Counted from the stretch's first letter, positions 17,678-26,989 are shown. The stretch is 64,000 nt of DNA from Pseudomonadales bacterium (GCA_024234365.1 JACKOK010000002.1:558001-622000), one strand, 5' to 3'. Made by a program: numbers and translations. Notes: generated by a model not told the origin, from the letters alone.

Positions 17678-20206
17678 TTAACTGAGTGCCATGTCGCGTT
17701 CTTCTTCTCGCGCAGGACGGGGTTGTCCGCGTTCCTGTACAAAGACCACATGGGTATCCTCGTCCCCGCTGTTGACGAATTGCCGGAAGCGCTGCAGTTT
17801 TTCCGGGTCCTCCAGTGTGGTTTTCCATTCGCATTGATAGGTGTCCAGCAGCAGAGCCATCTGCGCCTCCAGCTCATCGCAGATGCCCAGTCTGTCGTCG
17901 AGGATGACCTCGCGCAGATAGTCCAGCCCCCCTTCGAGATTGTTCAGCCACACGGAGGTGCGCTGCAGGCGGTCTGCCGTGCGGATGTAAAACATCAGGA
18001 AGCGATCGATGGTGCGGATCAGGGTCTCGTCGTCGAGATCGGTGGCGAACAGATCGGCATGGCGGGGGCGCATGCCGCCGTTGCCGCAGACATAGAGGTT
18101 CCAGCCGTTCTCGGTGGCAATCACGCCGAAATCCTTGGACTGAGCCTCGGCACACTCCCGGGTGCAGCCGGAGACGGCGGATTTGATCTTGTGGGGCGAG
18201 CGTATGCCCTTGTAGCGGTTCTCGATCCGGATGGCCATGCCCACGCTGTCCTGCACCCCATAGCGGCACCAGGTGCTGCCGACGCAGGATTTGACGGTGC
18301 GCAATGCCTTGCCGTAGGCGTGCCCGGTCTCGAATCCCGCGTCCACCAGCTCACGCCAGATCGCAGGCAGTTGATTCACGCGCGCGCCGAACAGGTCGAT
18401 GCGCTGGCCTCCGGTGATCTTGGTGTACAGGCTGTATTTCTTTGCGACCTCGCCGATGACGATCAGCTTCTCGGGGGTAATCTCGCCGCCCGGGATGCGG
18501 GGCACGATGGAATAGCTACCGTCTTTCTGCATATTGGCCAGGAAGGTGTCGTTGGTGTCCTGCAGGCTGGCATGCTCCTTTGCGAGCACATAGTCGTTCC
18601 ACAGCGAGGCGAGAATGGAAGCGATAGTCGGTTTGCAGACATCGCAGCCGTGTCCCTTGCCGTGTTTGTCCAGAACTGCCGCGAAATTCTTCAGCTCTCC
18701 CACGCGAATCTGGTGGTAAAGCTCCTGACGGGAGAAGGCGAAGTGTTCGCACAGATGGTTGTTGATCTCTACGCCCCGGGCCGCCAGTTCTTCATCCACG
18801 GTGGATTTCAGCAAGGCGGCGCAGCCACCGCAGCCGGTGCTGGCCTTGGTTGCCGCCTTCACGTCCGCCACGCTGCAGCAGCCGCCGTCGATGGCCGCTA
18901 CAATGGCGCCCTTGGTCACATTCAGGCAGGAACAGATGGTGGCCGTCAGCGGCAGGCTCATGTTCGAAAGCAGGGGAGGCGCGCCGGAATCCGCAGGCAG
19001 AATCAGCGCCTCGGGGTTGGCCGGCAGCTCCATGTCGTTCAGGTAGAGTTGCAGCAGGGTGTCGTAATCGCTGCAGTCGCCTACCAGCACGGCACCCAGC
19101 AGTTTCTTGCCGTCCGGGCTCACCACGATGCGCTTGTAGACCCGTTCCCGGTCATTGGCATACAGGAAAATGGCCGGTGCCTGGCCATCCGCCAGGGGCT
19201 TGCCATGGGAGTCACCAATGGAGCCAACGTCGATGCCAAGCAGTTTGAGCTTGGTGCTCATGTCTGCGCCCTTGAACGACAGTGGTGCATTGCCCAACTG
19301 GCTGATGGCAGCGTCTGCCATGCGGTAGCCGGGGGCCACCAGGCCGTAGATGCGCCCCCCGAACAATGCACATTCGCCGATGGCGAAGATGTCCGAATCG
19401 CTGGTGCGGCAGTGATAATCGATGGTGATGCCACCGCGTTCGCCGACCTGCAGGCCAGCGTCCCGGGCGAGTTGGTCATTGGGGCGAATGCCGGCAGAGA
19501 AGACAATGAGATCCGTCTCCAGCACACTGCCATCGGCAAATTCCATGCGCAGATTGTGTGCATCGCCCGGCACGATTTTTTGTGTGGCCTTGCTGGTGTG
19601 TACGTGTACGCCCAGCTCTTCGATCATGCTGCGCAGCATGCCACTGCCGCCATTGTCCAGCTGCACGCCCATCAGCCCCGGCGCAAATTCGACAACATGG
19701 GTGTCCAGCCCCAGGTTCCTGAGGGCATTGGCGCACTCCAGTCCGAGCAAGCCTCCGCCGACCACGACACCGACGCGCCCCTTGCTGGCGTGCGCACGGA
19801 TCTCACCCAGATCGTCGATGGTGCGATAGGTGAGGCAGCCCGGCAGGTCCGCCCCCGGCACGGGGGGCACGAAGGGGTAGGAACCGGTGGCGAGCACCAG
19901 TTTGTCGTAGGCGAAACGCCGCCCCAGGCTGGTAATGACTTCCTTTGCCTCGCGATCAATTTTTTCCACCGGTTCGCCGAGGCAGGCTTTTATTCCCAGG
20001 CTTTCGTAGTGTGCCCGTGAGCTAAGCGCCAGGTCTTCCGGGTTTTTGCCGCTGAAGACCTCGGACAGATGCACACGGTCATAGGCGGGGCGTGGCTCGG
20101 CTCCGATCACAGTGATGTTGTAGCCTGCCTGCTGCGCCGCGAGTTGATCTACATAGTAGTGCCCCACCATGCCATTGCCGACAACGACGATGTTCTTTTT
20201 GCTCAT
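17678..20206 (-). CDS. nirB: Nitrite reductase (NADH) large subunit
   Basis: The 842-residue siroheme flavoprotein reduces nitrite to ammonium. The order of domains is FAD binding (VVVGNGMVG at the start), NAD binding (VVVGGGLLGLE near residue 150), a BFD-like [2Fe-2S] domain with CSCL and TGCGGC (about 420-460), then the siroheme/[4Fe-4S] domain with CVGSTWC and SGCTREC (about 640-690). Length and order match proteobacterial NirB. It lies in the nitrate operon between the transporter ATPase and nirD. Confidence 0.96.
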   Translation of the reverse strand: MSKKNIVVVGNGMVGHYYVDQLAAQQAGYNITVIGAEPRPAYDRVHLSEVFSGKNPEDLALSSRAHYESLGIKACLGEPVEKIDREAKEVITSLGRRFAYDKLVLATGSYPFVPPVPGADLPGCLTYRTIDDLGEIRAHASKGRVGVVVGGGLLGLECANALRNLGLDTHVVEFAPGLMGVQLDNGGSGMLRSMIEELGVHVHTSKATQKIVPGDAHNLRMEFADGSVLETDLIVFSAGIRPNDQLARDAGLQVGERGGITIDYHCRTSDSDIFAIGECALFGGRIYGLVAPGYRMADAAISQLGNAPLSFKGADMSTKLKLLGIDVGSIGDSHGKPLADGQAPAIFLYANDRERVYKRIVVSPDGKKLLGAVLVGDCSDYDTLLQLYLNDMELPANPEALILPADSGAPPLLSNMSLPLTATICSCLNVTKGAIVAAIDGGCCSVADVKAATKASTGCGGCAALLKSTVDEELAARGVEINNHLCEHFAFSRQELYHQIRVGELKNFAAVLDKHGKGHGCDVCKPTIASILASLWNDYVLAKEHASLQDTNDTFLANMQKDGSYSIVPRIPGGEITPEKLIVIGEVAKKYSLYTKITGGQRIDLFGARVNQLPAIWRELVDAGFETGHAYGKALRTVKSCVGSTWCRYGVQDSVGMAIRIENRYKGIRSPHKIKSAVSGCTRECAEAQSKDFGVIATENGWNLYVCGNGGMRPRHADLFATDLDDETLIRTIDRFLMFYIRTADRLQRTSVWLNNLEGGLDYLREVILDDRLGICDELEAQMALLLDTYQCEWKTTLEDPEKLQRFRQFVNSGDEDTHVVFVQERGQPRPAREEERDMALS

Positions 20207-20241
20207 GTTCAGTCTTACCTCCTGCTCGGGGCTCTTGGGTC

Positions 20242-21042
20242 TCAGGCGGCCGCAGCGCCGGGAAATTTGTGCTTGTCGTAGAGGAACTGCAGCACCTGCT
20301 GGCGGGCATGCACGAAATCCGGATCTTCCGCCAGGGCCAGGCGTTTGCGTGGGCGTGGCAGGGTCACGGGCATGATTTCCCCGATGGTGGCGGCGGGGCC
20401 ATTGCTCATCATGACGATGCGATCGGACAGCAGTACGGCCTCATCGACATCATGGGTGATCATGATGACGGTGGTGCCAAGGCTGGCGTGGATCTCCATC
20501 AGGGAATCCTGCAGATGAGCGCGGGTGAGGGCATCCAGGGCGCCAAAGGGTTCGTCCATCAGCAGCACCTTGGGTTGCATGGCCAGGCAGCGGGCGATAC
20601 CGACCCGCTGCTTCATGCCGCCGGAAATCTCGTGCGGGCGCTTGTCACGCGCGTGAGAGATATGCACCAGCTCGAGATGATGCTCGACCCATTCGCGCAT
20701 TTCCGCCCGGGTCTTTTGCCCGCGGAAGACCTGCTGTACGCCCAGTGCCACGTTCTCGTAGACGCTGAGCCAGGGCAACAGGGCGTGGTTCTGGAAGACA
20801 ACGGCGCGGTCTGGCCCCGGCCCGGCGATTTCCCGGCCATCGAGGATGACACCGCCTTCAGTAGCGGAGTAAAGCCCGGCGACAATATTGAGCACGGTGG
20901 ATTTGCCACAACCGGAATGCCCGATCAGGGAAATGAATTCACCCTTGGCGATTTTCAGATTCACCTGCTGCAGGGCGCGGAAGGGCCCGCTTCCGGTGTT
21001 GAACTCGATGCCGACATTGCACAGTTCCAGATAAGCTTGCAT
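20242..21042 (-). CDS. nrtD: Nitrate/nitrite ABC transporter ATP-binding protein
   Basis: This is the cytoplasmic ATPase of the nitrate importer, 266 residues. It has Walker A GHSGCGKST, signature ISGGMKQR, Walker B VLLMDEP and the H-loop MITHDVDEA. Only the ATPase domain is present, without the extra NrtA-like C-terminal domain of cyanobacterial NrtC, so NrtD (or Klebsiella NasD) is the better name. AGGAGA lies seven bases before the ATG. It follows nrtB after 23 bp. Confidence 0.92.
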   Translation of the reverse strand: MQAYLELCNVGIEFNTGSGPFRALQQVNLKIAKGEFISLIGHSGCGKSTVLNIVAGLYSATEGGVILDGREIAGPGPDRAVVFQNHALLPWLSVYENVALGVQQVFRGQKTRAEMREWVEHHLELVHISHARDKRPHEISGGMKQRVGIARCLAMQPKVLLMDEPFGALDALTRAHLQDSLMEIHASLGTTVIMITHDVDEAVLLSDRIVMMSNGPAATIGEIMPVTLPRPRKRLALAEDPDFVHARQQVLQFLYDKHKFPGAAAA

Positions 21043-21065
21043 GGTTCTCTCCTGACGTTGTCGAT

Positions 21066-22193
21066 TCAGCGCAGCACGGTTTGTTTGTCCCAGCTGACGC
21101 GTCGCTGCAGGGCAAGCATCAGACGATCCAGAATCAGGCCGATCAGGCCAATGACCATAACCGCTACCATAATCCTGCTGAGGGAGTCGGAACTTCCGTT
21201 CTGGAATTCGTCCCAGATGAATTTTCCAAGCCCTGGGTTCTGCGCCAGCATCTCCGCCGCGATCAGCACCATCCAGCCGGTAGCCAGAGACAGGCGCATG
21301 CCGGTGAAGATCAACGGTATGGCCGAGGGCAGCACGATCTTCCAGATATGCGTGTGGGGCGGCAGGCCGATGACACGGCTGACGTTGATGAGATCCTTGT
21401 CCACCCCGGCCACACCCACCGTGGTGTTGATCACTGTCGGCCACAGGCAGCACAGCGCCACCGTGATGGCGGAGGTGACAAAGGACTTTTCGAACATCGG
21501 GTTTTCTGCGATATACAGCGCACTGACCACCATGGTGACCAGCGGTAGCCAGGCCAGAGGCGATACCGGCTTGAACAGCTGAATAATGGGGTTCACGGCG
21601 CTGTACAGGTTTTCACTCAGTCCGCAGAGGATGCCCAGCGGAATGGCCACCAGCATGGCCAGGGCGAAACCGAAAGCCACGGTCGTCAGGCTGGTGAGTA
21701 TCTGACGCGGGAAGGTCGGGCGCCCGGTGTAGGGGCGGATGCGTACCTCGGCATTCGGGTCAGCACTCAGCAGTTGCGCGTTGCGGGCCTCCTGCCGGGC
21801 ATAGAAATCCGCCTTGCGCTGCTGGTCCTGCTGGTATTCACGGGTGAGATTGCCGATCTGCGAGACTACCTGTGCCGGGCCGGGGAATTGCCCCAGAGAG
21901 GTGTCGATATGGCTGGCGGCAGACTGCCACAGCAGCACAAACACCAATACACCGGTGATGGACAGGCTCAGGTTGCGCAGAATTCTGCGGGCCTGCGCTG
22001 GCAGGGTCCAGGCGTGGTAACGCCAGGTGGCAGGGGTGGACACGGCAGTCGCTGGCTGTGGATTTGCATCCGCCCGTTTTGTCAGCGTCTGCACAGTGTC
22101 GTTCACGGTATCGTTTGCGGCCTTGTCGAGTATTTCAGACATCCGTTGCTCTCGCGGGTCGTGGTGATTTGTCGGGCTCAAAAGGGTATTCAT
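21066..22193 (-). CDS. nrtB: Nitrate/nitrite ABC transporter permease
   Basis: This is the inner-membrane permease of the nitrate importer (Klebsiella NasE equivalent). The 375 residues include a roughly 75-residue cytoplasmic N-terminal tail, one membrane helix, a hydrophilic periplasmic segment with QQDQQRKADFYARQEARN, and the BPD permease domain with the EAA-like loop VIGLPPHTHIWKIVLPSA. The long N-terminal region is typical of proteobacterial nitrate permeases. It overlaps nrtA by four bases. Confidence 0.92.
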   Translation of the reverse strand: MNTLLSPTNHHDPREQRMSEILDKAANDTVNDTVQTLTKRADANPQPATAVSTPATWRYHAWTLPAQARRILRNLSLSITGVLVFVLLWQSAASHIDTSLGQFPGPAQVVSQIGNLTREYQQDQQRKADFYARQEARNAQLLSADPNAEVRIRPYTGRPTFPRQILTSLTTVAFGFALAMLVAIPLGILCGLSENLYSAVNPIIQLFKPVSPLAWLPLVTMVVSALYIAENPMFEKSFVTSAITVALCCLWPTVINTTVGVAGVDKDLINVSRVIGLPPHTHIWKIVLPSAIPLIFTGMRLSLATGWMVLIAAEMLAQNPGLGKFIWDEFQNGSSDSLSRIMVAVMVIGLIGLILDRLMLALQRRVSWDKQTVLR

Positions 22194-23578
22194 TTCAGGC
22201 CTATGCTCAGGGATTGCAGGTAGGCGTTCGGTTTTGTGCCGTCAAAGGGCAGGGCATCGATGAAGGCATCTGTCACCGGCCGGAAACCGGTTTCCACACG
22301 GAAGTCCGGAAAATCCTGAGGACTCATCAGACCCTCGGCAATCAGCTCCTGTGCAGCTTTCTCATAAATTTCCGGCTGGTAGACACGCTTGGCCTGTTCC
22401 ATATACCAGCTGTCAGGTTTGCTTTCTGAAATTTGCCCCCAACGCCGCATCTGGGTGAGATACCACACGGCATCGGAATAATAGGGGTAGGTGGCGTAGT
22501 GACGGAAAAACACATTGAAATCCGGCACCTCACGCACATCTCCCTTCTCGTATTCGAAGGTGCCGGTCATGGAGTTGGCGATGACTTCGTAGTCCGCCCC
22601 GACATAGTCGCTGCGGGAGAGGATGCGGGCAGCCTCCTCGCGGTTGGCATTGTCATTTTCGTCCAGCCACTTGCCGGCCCGCAGCATGGCCTTGACGATG
22701 CGAACGGTGGTGTTCGGGTTTTCGCGGGTGAAGGCCTCGCTCATGCCGAACACTTTTTCGGGATTGTTCTGCCAGATCTCGTAATCGGTGATCACCGGCA
22801 CGCCGATGCCCTTGAAGATCGCCTGCTGGTTCCAGGGCTCGCCGACGCTATAACCCATGATGGTGCCCGCCTCGAGCGTGGCCGGCATCTGCGGGGGCGG
22901 AGTCACGGACAGCTGCACCTGCGCTTCGAGTGTGCCGCTCACATCACCGCGCTCCGGCGCGTAGAAGCCGGGGTGGATACCGCCAGCGGCGAGCCAGTAG
23001 CGCAGCTCATAGTTGTGCGTGGAGACGGGGAACACCATGCCCATATTGAAGGGCTGACCCAGTGCCCGGTATTCCTCCACCACCGGCTTCAGTGCCTGTG
23101 CGCTGATGGGGTGCTGTACCTTCCCCTCATGCAGCGGGACGTGGGGGCGCATGGCCTCCCAGATCTCATTGGATACGGTGATGCCATTGCCGTTCAGATC
23201 CATGCTCAGGGGCGTGACGATATGCGCTTCGGTGCCGTAGCCGATACTGGCCGCCAGAGGCTGACCGGCGAGCATGTGCGCCCCGTCGAGTTGTCCGTCG
23301 ATGACCCCATCGAGCAGCACCTTCCAGTTTGCCTGTGCCCGCAGGGTGACATAGAGGCCCTCGTCCTCGAAGAAACCCTTTTCATAGGCAATGGCCAAAG
23401 GCGCCATGTCAGTCAGTTTGATGAAACCGAAGGTCAGTTCGTCTTTTTCTGCAGGACCGAGTTCGGCGGATGCGTGTTCTGTCATTGCCAACAGCAGGCA
23501 GGTGGACAATGCCCGCAGAGGGATTGTCAATTCCGCGAAGGGCAGTTTGCTGCGGTATTTGCGGTGTGTGACGCGCAT
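22190..23578 (-). CDS. nrtA: Nitrate/nitrite ABC transporter periplasmic binding protein
   Basis: This 462-residue NrtA/NasF-type binding protein captures nitrate in the periplasm. The N-terminal hydrophobic stretch (residues 15-38, ending ASA) acts as signal peptide. Family segments are FGFIKLTDMAPLAIAYEKG, the GYSVGEPWN block near residue 245 and YEIWQNNPEKVFG. AGGAG lies six bases before the ATG. It is the first gene behind an untranslated leader with a terminator at 23610-23649, so its transcription, and that of the downstream genes, is probably attenuator-controlled by NasT. Confidence 0.94.
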   Translation of the reverse strand: MRVTHRKYRSKLPFAELTIPLRALSTCLLLAMTEHASAELGPAEKDELTFGFIKLTDMAPLAIAYEKGFFEDEGLYVTLRAQANWKVLLDGVIDGQLDGAHMLAGQPLAASIGYGTEAHIVTPLSMDLNGNGITVSNEIWEAMRPHVPLHEGKVQHPISAQALKPVVEEYRALGQPFNMGMVFPVSTHNYELRYWLAAGGIHPGFYAPERGDVSGTLEAQVQLSVTPPPQMPATLEAGTIMGYSVGEPWNQQAIFKGIGVPVITDYEIWQNNPEKVFGMSEAFTRENPNTTVRIVKAMLRAGKWLDENDNANREEAARILSRSDYVGADYEVIANSMTGTFEYEKGDVREVPDFNVFFRHYATYPYYSDAVWYLTQMRRWGQISESKPDSWYMEQAKRVYQPEIYEKAAQELIAEGLMSPQDFPDFRVETGFRPVTDAFIDALPFDGTKPNAYLQSLSIGLK

Positions 23579-23609
23579 GGGCTACTCCTGTCAGGCAAAA
23601 AATTCAGCC

Positions 23610-23649
23610 AAAAAAAAGGCCCACGAGCTGCTTAGCAACTGCGTGGGCC
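23610..23649 (-). terminator. Leader terminator (attenuator) upstream of nrtA
   Basis: On the minus strand GGCCCACG pairs with CGTGGGCC, extended by an inner AGTTGC/GCAGCT stem, and is followed by eight T. It lies 32 bases before the nrtA start codon and behind the nasS stop, so it can halt transcripts before the transporter genes. Two further hairpins precede it in the leader (23697-23721, with ten pairs, and 23660-23693). This two-hairpins-plus-terminator layout is that of ANTAR-controlled leaders, although I do not see the A1/G4 hexaloop consensus. Confidence 0.85.
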
Positions 23650-23733
23650 ACATTACCCTGCGAATCCTGATCGGGGGGAGAGTTCAGATTCGCATTGAAC
23701 AACTTAGAGGTTAAGTCGTTCATGACTTGTATA

Positions 23734-23750
23734 AAGCACAGGGTGTGCCA
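23734..23750 (-). promoter_or_regulatory. Sigma-54 (RpoN) promoter for the nrtA leader
   Basis: The minus strand reads TGGCACACCCTGTGCTT, with the -24 GG and -12 GC at the required spacing. The expected start is near 23724, giving a leader of roughly 145 bases that includes the attenuator. It lies in the 345-bp gap between nasS and nrtA. Confidence 0.7.
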
Positions 23751-23898
23751 GTTTTTTATTTTCTGCTTATCTTCCTGCGCAAGCCTGTATTTACAGGGGT
23801 TTTTAAATGGAGGCAGAAACGGTGGTGTGCAAACCGAGGTGCTGGCAGGGTGGGGAGCAGCGGGGGCGCGATACCAAACTGGGCGTGTGTAGTACTTT

Positions 23899-23915
23899 TG
23901 CACCAAAGCGGTGCG
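23899..23915. promoter_or_regulatory. NtrC-type enhancer site
   Basis: TGCACC and GGTGCG are separated by five bases, one base from the ideal NtrC dyad (TGCACC-N5-GGTGCA). It lies about 160 bp upstream of the sigma-54 promoter, a usual enhancer distance. NtrC control of nitrate uptake fits the gene content. Confidence 0.6.
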
Positions 23916-23923
23916 AAAGATTT

Positions 23924-25108
23924 TCAGGGCTGGGGCAGTTGCCGGTCGGCACCCAGAACGATGCCTTTCTCAAACTCCCATCTCCCGTCATGCAGGCCTT
24001 CCGGCTTGTAGTCGCTTCCCGGGCTGGCTTCGCCCAGAAACCTCGCCGCCTCGCGGTACAGATCCGGGCGCCACGTCTGCTGTACCAGTGCACGCTTTTC
24101 TTCCTGGCTCAGCGGCTTGCCAAGCAGACTTTCGCTCATCGCCAACAACGCCTGTGCGTGGGAGCGCCACGGAAAACCGGCCTGGTATTTCCAGAACACA
24201 TGGAAATCCGGCATGGCGATGGGTTTGTCGTGCTTGTTGAAGCGATACTGGCCGATGAGAGAGGGCAGAATGAGTTTCTCCGGCAGGCCGAGGTAATGGG
24301 GCTGACTCATCACGGGGGCAAGTGTGCGGCGCTGTTCATTGTCCACCAGCAGACGGCAGGCTTCCATGATGGCCAGGCGCAGGCGCAGGTGGGTGGCGGG
24401 ATGGCTGTCGTGCCATTGTTCGGTGACACCCAGCACCTTTTCCGGGGCATTGTTCCAGATCTGATAACCGCTGCTCGCCACCACGCCAATGCCCTGTTCC
24501 ACCGCTACCGTGCTCCACGGTTCCCCGACGCAGAAACCGTCAATGATGCCGCGGGCCAGGCTGTCGCACATTTGCTCCGGGGGCAGCACCAGCAGACGAA
24601 TATGCTGATCGATGTCGATGCCTCCCGCGCGCAGCCAACGCTGCAGCAAAAAGGTGTGCATGGAGAAGGGATGTACGGTGGCGAGGGTGAGAGCTTCGCC
24701 AGTACTCAGCAGATGTTCCCGCAGACGGGCAGCTACCTGCAGCGGGTCCGGTGCCCGATTGGGGAACTGCAAATGCAGGGCGTCCCAGAGCCGGTTCGAC
24801 AGGGTGATGGCATTGCCGTTCAGCCCCAGTGCCAGCCCGGTCAGCAGCTTGCCGCGCAGGCCGCCTGCCCCCAGGGTGGTGCTCAGTGGCAGAGGGGCCA
24901 GCAGTTGGGCGGCATCCAGTTCCCCCACCACCAACTTGTCGCGCAGATTCGCCCAGGACACTTCGCGCTTCAGGGTGACATCCAGTCCATAGCGGCTGAA
25001 CAGACCTGCCTCCTGCGCCAGGATCAGCGGCGCGGCATCGCTCAGGCGCATATAGCCGAGGGAGAGTTGGGTGATTTCGGCTTGTGCCAGTCGTTTCGGA
25101 TCGGACAT
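23924..25108 (-). CDS. nasS: Cytoplasmic nitrate/nitrite sensor NasS
   Basis: This 394-residue protein resembles the nitrate-binding protein NrtA (SLGYMRLSDAAPLILAQEAG, DGFCVGEPWS, GYQIWNNAPEKVLG) but starts MSDPKRLAQ with no signal peptide, so it should stay in the cytoplasm. In Azotobacter and related bacteria NasS binds NasT when nitrate is absent and releases it when nitrate or nitrite is bound. The gene follows nasT after three bases and precedes the attenuated nrtA leader. Confidence 0.88.
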   Translation of the reverse strand: MSDPKRLAQAEITQLSLGYMRLSDAAPLILAQEAGLFSRYGLDVTLKREVSWANLRDKLVVGELDAAQLLAPLPLSTTLGAGGLRGKLLTGLALGLNGNAITLSNRLWDALHLQFPNRAPDPLQVAARLREHLLSTGEALTLATVHPFSMHTFLLQRWLRAGGIDIDQHIRLLVLPPEQMCDSLARGIIDGFCVGEPWSTVAVEQGIGVVASSGYQIWNNAPEKVLGVTEQWHDSHPATHLRLRLAIMEACRLLVDNEQRRTLAPVMSQPHYLGLPEKLILPSLIGQYRFNKHDKPIAMPDFHVFWKYQAGFPWRSHAQALLAMSESLLGKPLSQEEKRALVQQTWRPDLYREAARFLGEASPGSDYKPEGLHDGRWEFEKGIVLGADRQLPQP

Positions 25109-25111
25109 CGG

Positions 25112-25720
25112 CTATTTCCTGACTTCGAGTGCGGAGAGGGTGGCGACCACGGTACGAGCCACATTGGGCAGGCGCTGATTGCTGTCCATGGCCATTTTGG
25201 TCAGTAACTGGTGAGCCTCGTTTTCGCTGATGCGCTTCTGCGCCATCAGCAGTCCCTTGGCCTTTTCGATCAGGGTACGGTCTTCCAGCTCGGTACGCGC
25301 CGAATGCAGTTCCTTGCGCAGACTCTGGAAGGCACGGAACTGCTCCATGGCCACTTCAATCACGGGGCGCACACGGGCGGGGTTGAGGCCCTCGGTGAGA
25401 TAGGTGCTGATGCCGGCGGCGAAGGCCTCGCGTATGTAGTTCGGGTCTTCCTCGTTCGCGAACATCACCATGGCGATCGGGTTGTGGTGATTGACGATGG
25501 CCAGGCTCTCCAGCACATCGCGGTCGGGAGACTGCAGATCGATGATGACGACATCGGGTTTCTGCTGTTCGATCTGGTAGAGCAGGCCGGTGGCGGAAGA
25601 GATGATGGAGAGCACCTCGAAGCCTGCCGCCTGCAGATGTTCTTCCACTCGCTGTGCCCGATCGGCATGATCGTCGACGAGCATCACGCGAATGGAATTG
25701 TTGACAGTGTGGGCGCTCAA
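25112..25720 (-). CDS. nasT: ANTAR-domain antitermination regulator NasT
   Basis: The 202-residue protein has an N-terminal response-regulator receiver-like domain (VMLVDDHADRAQRV) and a C-terminal ANTAR RNA-binding domain (EDRTLIEKAKGLLMAQKR, then the SENEAHQLLTKMAM helix). Free NasT binds leader RNA and prevents termination upstream of nitrate-assimilation genes; NasS holds it inactive. The gene is 30 bp behind the porin gene and three bases before nasS, so all three are probably cotranscribed. Confidence 0.92.
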   Translation of the reverse strand: MSAHTVNNSIRVMLVDDHADRAQRVEEHLQAAGFEVLSIISSATGLLYQIEQQKPDVVIIDLQSPDRDVLESLAIVNHHNPIAMVMFANEEDPNYIREAFAAGISTYLTEGLNPARVRPVIEVAMEQFRAFQSLRKELHSARTELEDRTLIEKAKGLLMAQKRISENEAHQLLTKMAMDSNQRLPNVARTVVATLSALEVRK

Positions 25721-25750
25721 GCGTGAGATCCTGTAGGGGAAAAGGTGCCG

Positions 25751-26989
25751 CTAGAATAGCATGTTGAGCGTGAGCCAGAGCTTGTCGGTGTCGGCTCCGA
25801 ATTGCTCCCCATCATAGCGGGCGAACTTGGCTTCCAGGTTGATGTTGCTGTTGACCCGATAGCCTGTGACGACATCCCATTCCCTGCCATAGTCCTGATT
25901 GCCTTCGCTGGATTTGAAGGCATGGGCGCTCAAGGACAGATTCCATTTTTCGCGAGAGGTGCCGAGTGTCAGATAATAATCCTCGATACCCGCCGCCGGG
26001 GTGTTGAGAAACATGTCGGCGAAACCCTGGTAGCGATGCAGGGTGGCCAGAGGAGTGGAGAACGCCTGTTGACCATCGTCGCTGCCGAGAACTTCGGTGC
26101 CGACCAACCAGGTGAGTGCCCCGAACTGCCCGCTGCCTTCCAGCAACCAGTAAGCGGCATGGTAGGAGAGGGGATTGTCGCCATAGTCCTGCTGCAGGGC
26201 CGCACTGGCCAGCAGGCTGACGGCCTTCACCTTGCCTTGATAGCTCAGGCCGTAACTGAGGGAGGAGGCTGCGCGGGCATCGGCGAAATCCAGTGCGTAG
26301 ACAAAGCCGCTGAGCGTGCCCCAGGCCTGTTTGCTGGCCAGCAGCAGCGCATGGGAATTGCTGTCGAAATCCGTTGCCTGGGCACTTTGCTGCTTGCCGC
26401 CGAACACGCGGTTCACGTTCCACAGATAGCTGTAATCCACGCTCAGGCTGCCGGACTGGCGATGGTAGCTGAAGCTGTCCATGGTCTGTTCGTTCTGGCG
26501 AAAACCCACGCTGCCGAGGAAACGTTGGTTGGCATGATTGAGGCGCTGTCTGCCGAGGCTGTACCGACTGTTTGCCTCCGGGGCATAACTGAGCGAGGCC
26601 ACATTGATTTCGCTGCCCACGGGGTCGGCAATGACCGAGTAACGGCCGCGGTAACGATCCAGCGCAAAAGAGTCGTAGCGATCGGAACCCACTGTGCTGA
26701 TGCTGTCGGCCTCCAGGGTCAGGCTTATCCCCTTGGCCGGGGCGCTCTGGAAACTCAGGCGGGTGCGCAGGGTGGAAGCGATCGCATCCTTGAGCAGATT
26801 GTCCTGCTCCACCTCTTCGAAACGGTAACGCAGTGCCAGGTGGCTTGTACCGCCGGAGATCATTGAGGCGACGTCTTCCGTGAGGCTTTGCGCGGAGGCA
26901 GCCGGAAGAGCGGCGCAGCTCAGCGCCGCGCCCAGACCGGGCAGAGCTTTTTTTATCACCGTGTAAAAACGCGAATGCGATTTGCTCAT
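25751..26989 (-). CDS. Outer-membrane beta-barrel porin, alginate-export-like family, of the nitrate locus
   Basis: The 412-residue protein has a signal peptide (residues about 1-33), then alternating hydrophobic and polar strands typical of a large barrel and a C-terminal phenylalanine (LWLTLNMLF), the usual BAM recognition end. It resembles porins of the alginate_exp (AlgE-like) group that occur beside nasTS and nrt genes, so nitrate entry is the likely task; this is inferred from context. The start is placed at MSKSHSRFY, preceded by GAGGATTGGAA. A terminator and twin-hairpin element C lie in its leader. Confidence 0.8.
   Translation of the reverse strand: MSKSHSRFYTVIKKALPGLGAALSCAALPAASAQSLTEDVASMISGGTSHLALRYRFEEVEQDNLLKDAIASTLRTRLSFQSAPAKGISLTLEADSISTVGSDRYDSFALDRYRGRYSVIADPVGSEINVASLSYAPEANSRYSLGRQRLNHANQRFLGSVGFRQNEQTMDSFSYHRQSGSLSVDYSYLWNVNRVFGGKQQSAQATDFDSNSHALLLASKQAWGTLSGFVYALDFADARAASSLSYGLSYQGKVKAVSLLASAALQQDYGDNPLSYHAAYWLLEGSGQFGALTWLVGTEVLGSDDGQQAFSTPLATLHRYQGFADMFLNTPAAGIEDYYLTLGTSREKWNLSLSAHAFKSSEGNQDYGREWDVVTGYRVNSNINLEAKFARYDGEQFGADTDKLWLTLNMLF

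Noticed and set aside
17675..20020. Roughly 780-codon open frame antisense to nirB
   Set aside because: It lies exactly opposite an intact nirB, has no family resemblance and arises from codon bias.
23713..23728. ANTAR hexaloop hairpin AAGTC-ATGAAC-GACTT upstream of nrtA
   Set aside because: The loop lacks G at position 4, and the predicted sigma-54 start near 23724 would cut through it.
23827..23843. Second NtrC site
   Set aside because: TGC and GGTGC are present, but the half-site is degenerate and the spacing is one base short.
23924..25108. Second periplasmic nitrate-binding protein
   Set aside because: There is no signal peptide and it follows nasT directly, so the cytoplasmic sensor NasS is the better call.
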